Shown here piece after piece: positions 55,320 through 63,510 of a stretch of DNA of 64,000 nucleotides (the first letter of the stretch is position 1; each line of letters begins with the position of its first letter). The stretch is taken from positions 212,001 through 276,000 of the forward strand of contig NZ_CP015381.1 of assembly GCF_001854245.1 (NCBI RefSeq), read 5' to 3'. Position numbers and translations under genes: made by a program. The notes under the pieces were generated by a model that was not told the DNA's origin, made no database searches, and worked only from the letters and a program-made list of their open reading frames with translations. This DNA comes from Desulfococcus multivorans (GTDB taxonomy: Bacteria; Desulfobacterota; Desulfobacteria; Desulfobacterales; Desulfococcaceae).

Positions 55320-56201
55320 TCAGGCGCCCTTTCGAGCGAGATGCCGCTCCAAGCGATGGACGGCCATGGACAGCATCAGGCAGATGACGAGATACATGGC
55401 GGTGATGGTAAGCCAGACCTCGATGGTGACATGGGTGGCGGCCATAATTTGCAGCCCCTGGAACGTGAGTTCCTGGATGGAGATGACCGATGCGATGGAT
55501 GAATACTTGATGGTGTTGATGAATTCGTTGGCCAGGGGCGGCAGCACCTGTTTGACGGCCTGAGGCAGAATGACGTGGCGCATCTTCTGGACCCAGGAAA
55601 ATCCCAAGGCCTCGGCGGCCTCCCACTGACCCCTCTCGATGCCCTGGATACCGGATCTGACGATTTCGGTGATATAGGCCCCCTGAAATACCGCGATGGT
55701 GACGACGCCGGAAACAAAGGCGGTGAAGCGATTGGGTTCGGCCAAAAAGACTGCCAGCCATTTCTGGGTTTGCGGGGAGCGGGACCGGATGAACGCGTCA
55801 ACCCCCAAAATCGGCATGATTTGATCGCTGACGAAAAAGTAGAAGATAAAGATCAGAACCAGCGGCGGCATATTGCGGATCAGCTCCACGTAGGTGCGGG
55901 CGATCAGGCGGTTGAAAAGCCTTCGGGTTGTCCGCATGATACCCATGAACCATCCGAGAATCGCCGCAAGCAGGGTGGCCCAGATGCTGAGGCGAAGCGT
56001 CGTCCAGAGCCCTTCCAGGAGGATATTGGCGACCCAATGGCCGTCGGTATCGCGCCGGACGAGATAGGTGGGGATGATGCCCCAATTCCATTTGTAGTTG
56101 AGCTGCATGGTCAGTCGCCAGACGATGTACCCCGCAAGGGTCGCGATGATGAGAATGACTGTGATGTCGAGAAGAGAGATCTTGGATGGTTTTTTGTGCA
56201 C
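55320..56201 (-). CDS. Polar amino acid ABC transporter permease (second)
   Basis: A 293-residue inner-membrane permease of the PAAT/HisMQ family. The first helix (SLLDITVILIIATLAGYIVW) is followed after a periplasmic loop by the conserved permease region: TLRLSIWATLLAAILGWFMG, RTYVELIRNMPPLVLIFIFY and the EAA loop GIERGQWEAAEALGFSWVQK. It starts with GTG (56201) and lacks a strong ribosome-binding site. It lies behind the binding protein gene and ends the minus-strand methyltransferase operon. No ATPase gene is present in the window. Confidence 0.88.
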   Translation of the reverse strand: MHKKPSKISLLDITVILIIATLAGYIVWRLTMQLNYKWNWGIIPTYLVRRDTDGHWVANILLEGLWTTLRLSIWATLLAAILGWFMGIMRTTRRLFNRLIARTYVELIRNMPPLVLIFIFYFFVSDQIMPILGVDAFIRSRSPQTQKWLAVFLAEPNRFTAFVSGVVTIAVFQGAYITEIVRSGIQGIERGQWEAAEALGFSWVQKMRHVILPQAVKQVLPPLANEFINTIKYSSIASVISIQELTFQGLQIMAATHVTIEVWLTITAMYLVICLMLSMAVHRLERHLARKGA

Positions 56202-56340
56202 AGGGGAATCGTTTCCGTTTCAGGCGGTTTCAGACGAACAGCCGCGTCTTTGAAGTAAGGGAATGCGGTCGAATCGCCCCATCCCTGGTACGGATCGCCG
56301 CCGCCGGCCTCCATCGTCGGGAGGCCGGAGACGATGCGGC

Positions 56341-57174
56341 TCATTGAATCAGGTTCGCCCAGTCCCGGGTATCGAACCAGTAATGGTGTTTTTCGGCCAA
56401 CCACCCCTCATCGGTGACATGAGTGATCCAGCTGTTGAAGAAGGTGAGGGTGTCGAAATCGCCCTTGCGCAGGGCAAAACCGATGGGCTCCTTGGTGAAG
56501 GTCCCCTGGATCGGCAGAAACAGGGTGTCCGAATATGCCAGTGTTTCATAGGCGGGTCGGGGCGCGGACCCGACCACTGCATGGACGTTCCCGTTCCGCA
56601 GCTCCTGATAGGCCTGGGCCTCGTCGTCGAACAGGCGCAGGGTCGCTTTGGGGATGAATTTCTTCGCGGCCATTACGGCGGTGGTGCCCAGCTTGCAAGC
56701 GATCTGGACCTCGGGCTTGTTGAAGTCCTCCAGAGACTTGAAGCCGGCTGCCTTTTCCTTGTGGGCGACGATCGCCATGCCCGAGTAATCGTAAGGAATG
56801 GAGAAGTTGACTTTGAGCGCGCGCTGGGGACGAATGCCCATCCCGCCGATGATCACGTCGAATTTTCCGGTCAGGAGGGCGGGGATGATACCCGACCATT
56901 TCGTGGGTACGAATTCCACTTTTACACCCATGTCCTCGGCCAGCCGTTTGGCGACATCGATCTCGAATCCGATGAAGTTGCCGTTCTTATCCTTCATGGC
57001 CCAAGGTTCGAAGGTATCCATGCCGACCCGAAGGACGCCTCGTTTCAGAACCTGCTCCAGTGTGCTTTCCTGAACCAGTTCCTGCTGGAGTTTACCGGCT
57101 GCGGCGGAGCCGGCCATGCCGGCCGCCAGAACGAGCAATAGTGCCGCTTGCAGAAAAATCGTCGTTTTTTTCAT
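56341..57174 (-). CDS. Amino acid ABC transporter substrate-binding protein
   Basis: A 277-residue periplasmic binding protein. Signal peptide MKKTTIFLQAALLLVLAAGM to about residue 26 (SAAA). The SBP_bac_3 domain shows RGVLRVGMDTFEPWAMKDKN, GNFIGFEIDVAKRLAEDMGV, GKFDVIIGGMGIRPQRALKV and PYDYSGMAIVAHKE. Ligands are usually amino acids or their methylated or betaine derivatives. AAAGGAG precedes ATG 57174. Placement in the methyltransferase operon suggests it brings in the methylated substrate. Confidence 0.9.
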   Translation of the reverse strand: MKKTTIFLQAALLLVLAAGMAGSAAAGKLQQELVQESTLEQVLKRGVLRVGMDTFEPWAMKDKNGNFIGFEIDVAKRLAEDMGVKVEFVPTKWSGIIPALLTGKFDVIIGGMGIRPQRALKVNFSIPYDYSGMAIVAHKEKAAGFKSLEDFNKPEVQIACKLGTTAVMAAKKFIPKATLRLFDDEAQAYQELRNGNVHAVVGSAPRPAYETLAYSDTLFLPIQGTFTKEPIGFALRKGDFDTLTFFNSWITHVTDEGWLAEKHHYWFDTRDWANLIQ

Positions 57175-57341
57175 GTGTTCTCCTTTCAATGCATCCTCCC
57201 GTGGGGGATGGTATCGTCCCGCCGGCCGCGACATCGCCTTCCGGCTGTCGATCCGTACGGGGTGGGGTTGCTGAAAATCAATGCGCCCCGTGACGCCGTG
57301 GTATTCACGAACTGCCGTTCCACGCCTGTCCTTTCCGGAGA

Positions 57342-58163
57342 TCAGGTGATCACCTTGAAGCGCTTCTCCATGATGTTGACGATGACGGAAAGGGTCACCG
57401 TCACTGCCAGATACATGGCGGCCACGGTGAACCAGAGTTCAAAGGTGAGAAATGTTTCGGAGATAATGGCCTGGGCTTGCATGGTCAGATCGTAAATGGC
57501 GATGGTGCTGACCAGCGCCGAGTCTTTGATCAACGAAATGGCCTGGCTGGTCAAGGGGGGCAGCGTCCGTCGGACGGCCTGGGGAAGAACGATGGTTCGG
57601 TATATCTGAAACCTACTGAGACCCAGGCTGTATCCTGCCTCCCACTGACCGCGGGGAATGGAGACGATCCCCGCTCTGAAGATTTCAGAGGCGTAGGCGC
57701 CTTCGAAGAGGCTGAGCGCCAGAACCGCGGACGGGAATCGTCCCAAACCCAGAACCGGTCCCGCGACAAAATAGATGAAGAAAAGCTGAATCAAGAGAGG
57801 GGTGTTGCGGCTCGTTTCCAGATAGAACCGCGCCAGAATCTGGGCCACGAAGGCATTCGAGAGACGGAACAGGGCCGTCGCCAACCCGATGGCAAAGGCC
57901 AGCACCAGACTGACGGCCGAGATGTGGAAGGTGACCACGAGTCCCTGGAGCAATGGCCCCGCCTGTAGACCGCTGTCGCTTCGGGTGACGATATATTGGG
58001 GAATTTGGTACCATTGCCAGTTGTACCCAAGATTCCCCGTGCTCTCGGTAAAAAACCAGACAACGACGATCATCAGAACGGCGAACTGGAAAACATCGAA
58101 CAGGGGGGATCGGATGATTCTTCGCCGGTCTTTGTTTCGTAGGTGGAGGGGTGCCGTTGTCAT
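57342..58163 (-). CDS. Polar amino acid ABC transporter permease (first)
   Basis: A 273-residue permease paralogous to the one at 55320. It has an N-terminal helix (VFQFAVLMIVVVWFFTEST), then VTFHISAVSLVLAFAIGLAT, RFYLETSRNTPLLIQLFFIY and the EAA loop SIPRGQWEAGYSLGLSRFQI. The two permeases with the binding protein between them form one uptake system that still needs an ATPase. It follows the CobW-type gene after a gap of about 250 bases. Confidence 0.88.
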   Translation of the reverse strand: MTTAPLHLRNKDRRRIIRSPLFDVFQFAVLMIVVVWFFTESTGNLGYNWQWYQIPQYIVTRSDSGLQAGPLLQGLVVTFHISAVSLVLAFAIGLATALFRLSNAFVAQILARFYLETSRNTPLLIQLFFIYFVAGPVLGLGRFPSAVLALSLFEGAYASEIFRAGIVSIPRGQWEAGYSLGLSRFQIYRTIVLPQAVRRTLPPLTSQAISLIKDSALVSTIAIYDLTMQAQAIISETFLTFELWFTVAAMYLAVTVTLSVIVNIMEKRFKVIT

Positions 58164-58414
58164 CTCTGCCCGTTTGTCGACTGCCAGTGGTTAAGCACCT
58201 GTAGGATCTCCGAGCGCCTGATGTGCCGGGCTTCCCGATGTCACAAGATGCGCCGATCCGCGGATGCCGTCCATGTAAATCCCGGCCGTTGATCGGGGAT
58301 TATCCGCCCGCCCCCGAACGAAACAGCTTTTATCTTGGCCAGAATACCCATTCTTGTCAAGATGTTTTTCAGAACATGGACCGCGCGCCCGCAGGGACGT
58401 CGCGAAACTCCGGA

Positions 58415-59410
58415 TCAGGCCGGTTCCAGAACGAGGGGGTGATGTCGGCCGAGCGTCGACAACTCACGGAGAACGTCGGCCGATCCGATGAAGACCAGGC
58501 GGCCCAGGATGTGATCCGGGATTTCCCGGGTGTCGGCCGCTATAATCTCCGGCCGGCCCATAACCCAGTTGAAGAGGCGGATCTCTCCGTTCAGGCGAAC
58601 GAATCCTTTGGCCCTCAAGAGTCGGGACGGCAGTTGTCGAACCAGGGCGTGGAAGGCTTCCGTCGTCGCTTCCTTCAGGGTCCAGACGGTGGAAGAGAGC
58701 GCATCCGGCGGGAGAGTGACCCGGAACGGGTCTTTCAGCAGCGCTGCTATGGCCGCCTCGACGTCTGCCTCGCGGCGGATCGTTTTGGCGAAGGATGTCT
58801 TCGCATCCGCTTCATTTCGACATGTCGTGAACCGCCCGACGGGGATCCTTCCGAAGACGGTTTCGAAGACGGTCGGATCCGGATGATGCCTGTGGATGAT
58901 CTCCCGGATGCGTTCAATCTCCAGTGTTTTGGCCAGATCGATCTTGTTGACGACGAAGCAGGTGGCGGCGGTCATCTGCTTTTCCACCGAAGCGAAGGTC
59001 TCGTATACGGCCGGAAAGCTCGCGGCGTCGATGATGCAGATCTGGTCCCGGAAGTGAAACCGGTTTCGGAAAATCGGCAGCCTGAGATCCCGTTTCATGT
59101 CTCCGGGATCCGCCGTTCCGGTGGCCTCGATGACCAGAATGTCGGGCTGGATATCCTCAAGGATCCTGACGAGCCCCTTGATGAAGTCGGTCTTGACGCA
59201 GGCGCAGAAAATCGAGCCTCGATTGATTTCCAGGATGTCCAGATCGTCCCCTTCGACGAGGATGCCGTCGATGCCGATCTCCCCGAATTCGTTCATGAGG
59301 ATCGTGAGTTTTCGCTCCGGCGGGAACGCATCTATGAAATGGTTCAGAAACGTCGTCTTGCCGCTGCCCAGAAAACCGGTGATCAGGAAAACATCGATGA
59401 CGGTGTTCAT
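58415..59410 (-). CDS. CobW/G3E-family GTPase
   Basis: A 331-residue P-loop GTPase. Walker A is GFLGSGKTTFLNH (12-24). A CxC-type metal motif GSIFCACVKTD (C69, C71) stands where CobW/Yjia proteins have CxCC. IEATGTADPGDMKRDL and VVNKIDLAKTLE (the NKxD motif) follow, with a C-terminal CobW_C-like domain. Such proteins deliver metal (Zn, Co, Fe) to client enzymes. Here it is encoded with corrinoid methyltransferases, so a role in cobalt/corrinoid or zinc supply or reactivation is likely. AAGGAG precedes ATG 59410. Confidence 0.85.
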   Translation of the reverse strand: MNTVIDVFLITGFLGSGKTTFLNHFIDAFPPERKLTILMNEFGEIGIDGILVEGDDLDILEINRGSIFCACVKTDFIKGLVRILEDIQPDILVIEATGTADPGDMKRDLRLPIFRNRFHFRDQICIIDAASFPAVYETFASVEKQMTAATCFVVNKIDLAKTLEIERIREIIHRHHPDPTVFETVFGRIPVGRFTTCRNEADAKTSFAKTIRREADVEAAIAALLKDPFRVTLPPDALSSTVWTLKEATTEAFHALVRQLPSRLLRAKGFVRLNGEIRLFNWVMGRPEIIAADTREIPDHILGRLVFIGSADVLRELSTLGRHHPLVLEPA

Positions 59411-59482
59411 GACGGAGAGCTCCTTGATTCAGGTGGATAGATTGAAAACCGAAGATCGAGGGGGCGGATGCTGCGTCGGCTT

Positions 59483-59803
59483 TCAGATCCCGGTATTCAG
59501 CCTGTCTTCAATGGCCGCCTCCAGATCGTCCTGAGGGGGTATGATGTCGAAGGCAAGCCGACCGTTCATGAACAGGCCTGGAATGGGTGCCAGCTTGAGA
59601 CCCCGGAATACGGCCGTTTCGCCGAACAGGTCGACGGAGAGGCGCAGAAATCGATCCCGACCGGCGGGTGATCCAAGGTCCACCGGCCGATAGGCCACCC
59701 GATCCCCGTAGCGGGGCAGCACGGCCGATACGGCGTCGCTCATGAGCCGACTGGGAAGATAGGCCTGGTGTTTGAACGTCACCTCGATCAGCAGTGCCGC
59801 CAT
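59483..59803 (-). CDS. Thioredoxin-fold-like protein without CxxC
   Basis: A 106-residue protein: LLIEVTFKHQAYLPSRLMSD, RFLRLSVDLFGETAVFRGLK and the cis-Pro-like loop APIPGLFMNGRLAFDI. The pattern suggests a thioredoxin fold, but the usual redox cysteines are absent. It starts immediately after the stop of the CxxC-containing neighbour (TGACATG), so the two are translationally coupled and may work as a pair. Function is unknown; I infer a redox or scaffold role for the methyltransferase system. Confidence 0.6.
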   Translation of the reverse strand: MAALLIEVTFKHQAYLPSRLMSDAVSAVLPRYGDRVAYRPVDLGSPAGRDRFLRLSVDLFGETAVFRGLKLAPIPGLFMNGRLAFDIIPPQDDLEAAIEDRLNTGI

Positions 59804-59804
59804 G

Positions 59805-60197
59805 TCATTTCCCGGTTCGGGTGTTGCGGCCGGCCCCGGCCTTCTCCAGATTCTCCTTGATCCGATCAAAATCGAATCCGGCATCCCGCAGGGAGAGAAG
59901 CCGATCCCGGACAGCCTCGCCGGGGGCCCGTGCGGCCAGAGCGTCGATGAGCTCCTCGTATTGAGGGATGATGCTCTGGAAGACGAGATCGCCCTCGATA
60001 CAGATGGTGGGCAGCACCTTGCCCCTGAGGGCGGTGAAGCGGGCGACGCCTTCGGCGGTTTTGACGGACCACTCCCGATATTCGATCAGCGTCTGGATTT
60101 GGGGGGGCAGAGCGGCGATGGACTCCATCATGTAGCCGCAGGCGGCGCACTGGACGCTGTCCAGCGTGAGGACGTCAATATGGATTTTTTCCGTCAT
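59805..60197 (-). CDS. Thioredoxin-like protein with CxxC motif
   Basis: A 130-residue protein: IHIDVLTLDSVQCAACGYMM carries a CAAC redox motif at the usual N-terminal place (Cys17 and Cys20), and VLPTICIEGDLVFQSIIPQY supplies the cis-Pro loop. It is a small thiol-disulfide protein. Relatives are often found beside corrinoid methyltransferase genes; one possible task is keeping a catalytic thiol or selenol of the partner reduced (inference). CAGGAG precedes ATG 60197, 29 bases beyond the TAA of the extended upstream gene. Confidence 0.75.
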   Translation of the reverse strand: MTEKIHIDVLTLDSVQCAACGYMMESIAALPPQIQTLIEYREWSVKTAEGVARFTALRGKVLPTICIEGDLVFQSIIPQYEELIDALAARAPGEAVRDRLLSLRDAGFDFDRIKENLEKAGAGRNTRTGK

Positions 60198-60226
60198 GGC
60201 AGGGCGCTCCTGGATGCGGGACCGGA

Positions 60227-61258
60227 TTACGGCGCCGGATACTTGGGATAATATTCGTCGAAAAATGTCCGGGCTTCAACAGCCTGAATGAGATGCTCCG
60301 CCGGAGTATCGAAGGGGATGTCTCAGCCGGGAGCGAATGTGTAGCCGTGGGTCCCCCCTGCCGCCAGGCTGATAAGGGCATCCTCCCTGGGGGAAATGAG
60401 CCCGAGGCTCAATGCCAGGGTGAGCTTGAGGTTGCCGCCGAAACCTTTTCCGTGTTTCCGGGCGATGTCACGGATGAAATTGAGATTCATCTGTTCGTCC
60501 ACGGCAAAGGCATGCGTGCCGACGTCGCATACCGCCTCCACCACCTTGGTGCAGTCGCCGCAGATGAAGAAGGAGGAGGCGCGCCCTCCTGCGTGGATGG
60601 TTCGGACACTGGCGGCGCAATTGGGCGTGACGAACTCCCGAAAGGTCTCGGGACGGATCTGGGAGGCTACCGGGTCGACGATGGCGATGACGTCGCAGCC
60701 CATCTCCACATAGAACGCCGCTGCACGCGCGCCGATCTCTCCGGCGAAGCGAATGACCGCATGGGCGAAAGCCGGATCCTTTTTGACGGCGGTGAAGATG
60801 CGGACTCCGGCCAGGTGGGAGGCCAGGGTCAGGGGACCGGTCATGAGGCCCAGCATGGCGCAGTCCATTGCATCGAGTTGCGGCCTGGCGATTTTTGCCG
60901 CCTCGAAAACCACGGGCCAACGGCCGCTGTCTTTTTCGGGCAGGGCGAGGCCCACCACCTCAGGGGGCTGCTTGTCGCAGGGGTGGGTCCGCACCGAGGG
61001 AACGTTGTCCTCCCAATACTCCACCCCGCACCCCACGGATTCGGCTTCCAGAGAGAGGTCGAAGAGGAGGGGGATGCCGTCGGCCCGGTAGGTCCGGGCC
61101 GCTTCCACTACGCCTTTGGCCATCAGATCGGGATTCCTGAAATAGCGGTCCGCCTTTTCCCGGATGAGGTGGGCGCAGTTGACGCCGGCATACGGCACCC
61201 AGGGCGGTATGGCGGTCCGTCGTCCCAGGGTGGCGTCGATGAGCAGCTGTTTGGCCAT
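60227..61258 (-). CDS. MtaA/UroD-family corrinoid methyltransferase with in-frame TGA (possible selenoprotein)
   Basis: Read to the TGA at 60323-60325 this gives 311 residues; read through it gives 343, the usual length of MtaA/MtbA enzymes. The barrel shows DGIPLLFDLSLEAESVGCGV, LGLMTGPLTLASHLAG, VIAIVDPVASQIRPETFREF and, where MtaA has its H-x-C zinc site, SSFFICGDC (C233; His is replaced by Phe). After FAPG comes TGA, then DIPFDTPAEHLIQAVEAR and 13 more residues to TAA 60227. Homologs read GCD-[LI]-P there, with the zinc-ligand Cys, so the TGA stands exactly for that Cys. A hairpin of bacterial SECIS type follows. A nonsense mutation is the alternative. GAAGGAG precedes ATG 61258. The enzyme would move the methyl group from the corrinoid protein to a thiol or folate-type acceptor. 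Confidence 0.75.
60292..60310 (-). promoter_or_regulatory. SECIS-like hairpin after the in-frame TGA
   Basis: On the minus-strand RNA, 12 bases after the UGA, GAUACUCC pairs with GGAGCAUC (one A-C mismatch) around a GGC loop. The loop begins 20 bases after the UGA and has G in its first two positions. These values agree with the published consensus for bacterial SECIS elements (spacing 16-37, stem 4-16 bp, loop 3-14 with an early G). The stem is short, so chance cannot be excluded. Confidence 0.45.
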
Positions 61259-61271
61259 GATCACTCCTTCT

Positions 61272-62654
61272 TCAATAAGGGAATGGGACGCCCAGGGCTG
61301 CGATTTCGTCTTTGACCCGCCGGTACATGTCCAGATGTTCCATGGTCGGGACGGCCCTGTCGACGTCGTAGCACTCGGCGTATTCAGCACCCATGGGCGC
61401 TTCGGCCGCCTGGTCCTCATAGGTCGCGAGCAGCCTGAGGGCGATCTCGTTCACCTGCTCCCGGGTGAGTCCTCCGTGGGCTACGGCGTGTCCGGCCTCG
61501 CATCCCAACCGGGCCTCCAGGGGCGTGGCCCGGTTCCGGTATTTGTTCCGGGCGGAGGCCATCTCCCAGAGGTTCCATCCGCAGACCGTCGATACCATGG
61601 CATGGACGGCGGTCTCCCGAAAAAGCATCTCGGTCATGGGGCCGGCGTTGGCGAATCCGTTGGATGTGTAGATGAGCTTGCTGTTTCGGGACAGGGCCTG
61701 TCCGGCCATGGCGATGGCCCATAGCAGTTCCCGGGTGGTGTTGGCGCCGAGATTGAGATGGAACGGGAAATGCTGATTGAATATGGCGCCGTGAACCACA
61801 AGCCCGATGAGGCTGTAAGCCACGATGGTGACGGCCGTGCCTTCGGAACCCATGCACCAGCCGCCGTAGATGGGGCCGGTGAGATGGCCGGTGTAGCAGC
61901 CGTACTGGGCGTAATGGAGGGATCGGTTGAGAAGGGTATCGGCGGTCTTGAACTCGGTGAGCCCTCCCACCAGCCGGGCATCGGTTTTTTGAACGCCCCA
62001 CTGCTCGTTGGAGACGGCGATCTGGCCGGTGTCGTGCTCGGCGGTGCCGACGGCCACCATGAAGATGTCCGGACGGCCCAGGAGCCGAGCTGCCATCTTC
62101 TGGTTGTAGATGTGTTGGATGCAGCCGCTGATCTCCGTCGGCCCGGCGGATTCGATGAGGCGGCCGAAGGTCTCTTCCAGGATGGGGCCGCAGAGCCCGT
62201 CCAAAAGCGGCTCTTTCAGGTAGGCCATGCACATGGAGGCGTGGTATTTTTCATCCACCGTGATGTCCGGGCTCATGATGCAAAAGGGCGGGGTCCGATC
62301 CTCCACCTTGCGATGGGCGAAGCGCCGACCGTCCCTGCCGGCCCCCACCCAATAGCAATCCCGGGCGGTGTAGAGGGCCTCGCCGATCTCTTCGTCCGAC
62401 ACCTGAATGATGCGATGGGTGTCGGTATTGTAGTATCCCACCTCACGGAAAAGCTCCCAGCCTGCCTGCCATATGCGGTCGGCCATGGCGTCGTCGGCGG
62501 GGCATGGGGTCGCCGGATCGTATCGGATTTCGTATTTTTTGATCAGCCTCCTGAGGGTGGGGGTGAAGCGTTTCGGGAGAAACGCCTCCTCTTCCATGAA
62601 GGGCCCGGTTTTGGCCCGGTCCAGGATCTCCCACATGCGATAGGCGGTCGACAT
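61272..62654 (-). CDS. MtmB-family methyltransferase lacking pyrrolysine
   Basis: A 460-residue protein matching monomethylamine methyltransferase MtmB along its length: ILDRAKTG near the start, EVGYYNTDTHRIIQVSDEEI (71-90), WVGAGRDGRR, HLTGPIYGGWCMGSEGTAV and the end ECYDVDRAVPTMEHLDMYRR. MtmB has pyrrolysine (TAG) at about residue 202 in GRPGMGV-O-GPE. Here the same place reads GRPDIFMVAVGTAEHDTG with no stop codon. It is therefore a non-pyrrolysine homolog, as MtgB is to MttB, and the substrate is probably not monomethylamine. AAGGAGG precedes ATG 62654. It would methylate the corrinoid protein encoded upstream. Confidence 0.85.
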   Translation of the reverse strand: MSTAYRMWEILDRAKTGPFMEEEAFLPKRFTPTLRRLIKKYEIRYDPATPCPADDAMADRIWQAGWELFREVGYYNTDTHRIIQVSDEEIGEALYTARDCYWVGAGRDGRRFAHRKVEDRTPPFCIMSPDITVDEKYHASMCMAYLKEPLLDGLCGPILEETFGRLIESAGPTEISGCIQHIYNQKMAARLLGRPDIFMVAVGTAEHDTGQIAVSNEQWGVQKTDARLVGGLTEFKTADTLLNRSLHYAQYGCYTGHLTGPIYGGWCMGSEGTAVTIVAYSLIGLVVHGAIFNQHFPFHLNLGANTTRELLWAIAMAGQALSRNSKLIYTSNGFANAGPMTEMLFRETAVHAMVSTVCGWNLWEMASARNKYRNRATPLEARLGCEAGHAVAHGGLTREQVNEIALRLLATYEDQAAEAPMGAEYAECYDVDRAVPTMEHLDMYRRVKDEIAALGVPFPY

Positions 62655-62778
62655 CTTGTGTCCTCCTTGGATATGTGCGGCGCAACGCGGATTTCAGGTG
62701 CCGGCGGTCGCGGGGATTGACGGCGCCGCTCCCGAGGTCGTCTCTGCCGTCAGCCAGACATCTTTCAGGCCGAGGGCA

Positions 62779-63408
62779 TTATTTCAGCAGTTCGGCGATG
62801 AGGTCCGGGGTGGACCGCGCATCGGGGCAGTAAAGGTCTGCGCCGATCCTGTCGGCCCAGAGCCGCGAGGTCGGCGCGCCGCCGATAATCACCTTGTAGC
62901 GATCGCGGAGGCCCATCTCCTTCAGAATATCGATGATCTCCTTCTGTCGGGGCATGGTCGTCGTCATCAAAGACGAGGCGCCGATGATGTCCGCGCCCAT
63001 GGCCTCCGCTTCTTTGACGAAGGTCAGCGCATCGACATTGTAGCCCAGGTCCTTGACCTGAAATCCGTTGGTCTCCAGGATGAGCTTGACGATATTTTTG
63101 CCGATTTCATGGAGATCTCCCTTGACCACCCCCAACACCACCTTGCCCTTGATCTGGCGTCCCCCGGCCTTTTCGAGGTGGGGCGCCATTTCATCAACCA
63201 CGGCGGACAGGGCCTCGCCGGCGAGCATGATCTCCGGCAGGAAGATTTCGAGCCGTGCGAACCGGTCTCCGACGCGGGCCATGGTTCGGGTCATGCATTC
63301 GATCATCTCGAGGGGATCACGCCCCCCCGACAGCAGCTGCTTCGCCGCTTCCCGGGCGTCCTCGCTCTCCCCGTCTTCGACGAGCTTGCTCAGGGCTTCC
63401 AGTGACAT
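62779..63408 (-). CDS. Corrinoid-binding methyltransferase protein (MtmC/MtbC type)
   Basis: A 209-residue protein with a helical cap (about 1-85) and a B12-binding domain with the cobalt-ligand motif D98-L-H100-E-I-G103 in VVKGDLHEIGKNIVKLIL. The base-binding parts are IGASSLMTTTMPRQKEI and VIIGGAPTSRLWADRIGAD. It shuttles the methyl group from the MtmB-like enzyme to the UroD-like enzyme. It is the first gene after the palindromic operator and promoter. Its ribosome-binding site (AAAGGGAACGG) is moderate. Confidence 0.93.
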   Translation of the reverse strand: MSLEALSKLVEDGESEDAREAAKQLLSGGRDPLEMIECMTRTMARVGDRFARLEIFLPEIMLAGEALSAVVDEMAPHLEKAGGRQIKGKVVLGVVKGDLHEIGKNIVKLILETNGFQVKDLGYNVDALTFVKEAEAMGADIIGASSLMTTTMPRQKEIIDILKEMGLRDRYKVIIGGAPTSRLWADRIGADLYCPDARSTPDLIAELLK

Positions 63409-63488
63409 CGTCCGTTCCCTTTCAGAGAAGGTTGATCGGCGACCGGGCCGGATTGGGCGCGATCGTCAGTGATTGGATTGGGTTGCTC

Positions 63489-63504
63489 AGCTGTATATAC
63501 AGCT
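63489..63504. promoter_or_regulatory. Palindromic operator (GntR/HutC type)
   Basis: AGCTGTATATACAGCT is a perfect 16-bp palindrome. The core GTATATAC fits operators of GntR regulators of the HutC subfamily. It lies at the expected start point of the promoter 63511-63540, about 80 bases before the corrinoid protein gene, and next to the regulator gene at 63722. Repression by the neighbouring regulator is inferred. Confidence 0.7.
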
Positions 63505-63510
63505 TGCGTA

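Noticed and set aside
61990-62100. Search for an in-frame TAG (pyrrolysine) in the MtmB-like gene
   Set aside because: The frame is uninterrupted from start to stop, and the residue at the pyrrolysine position is ordinary.
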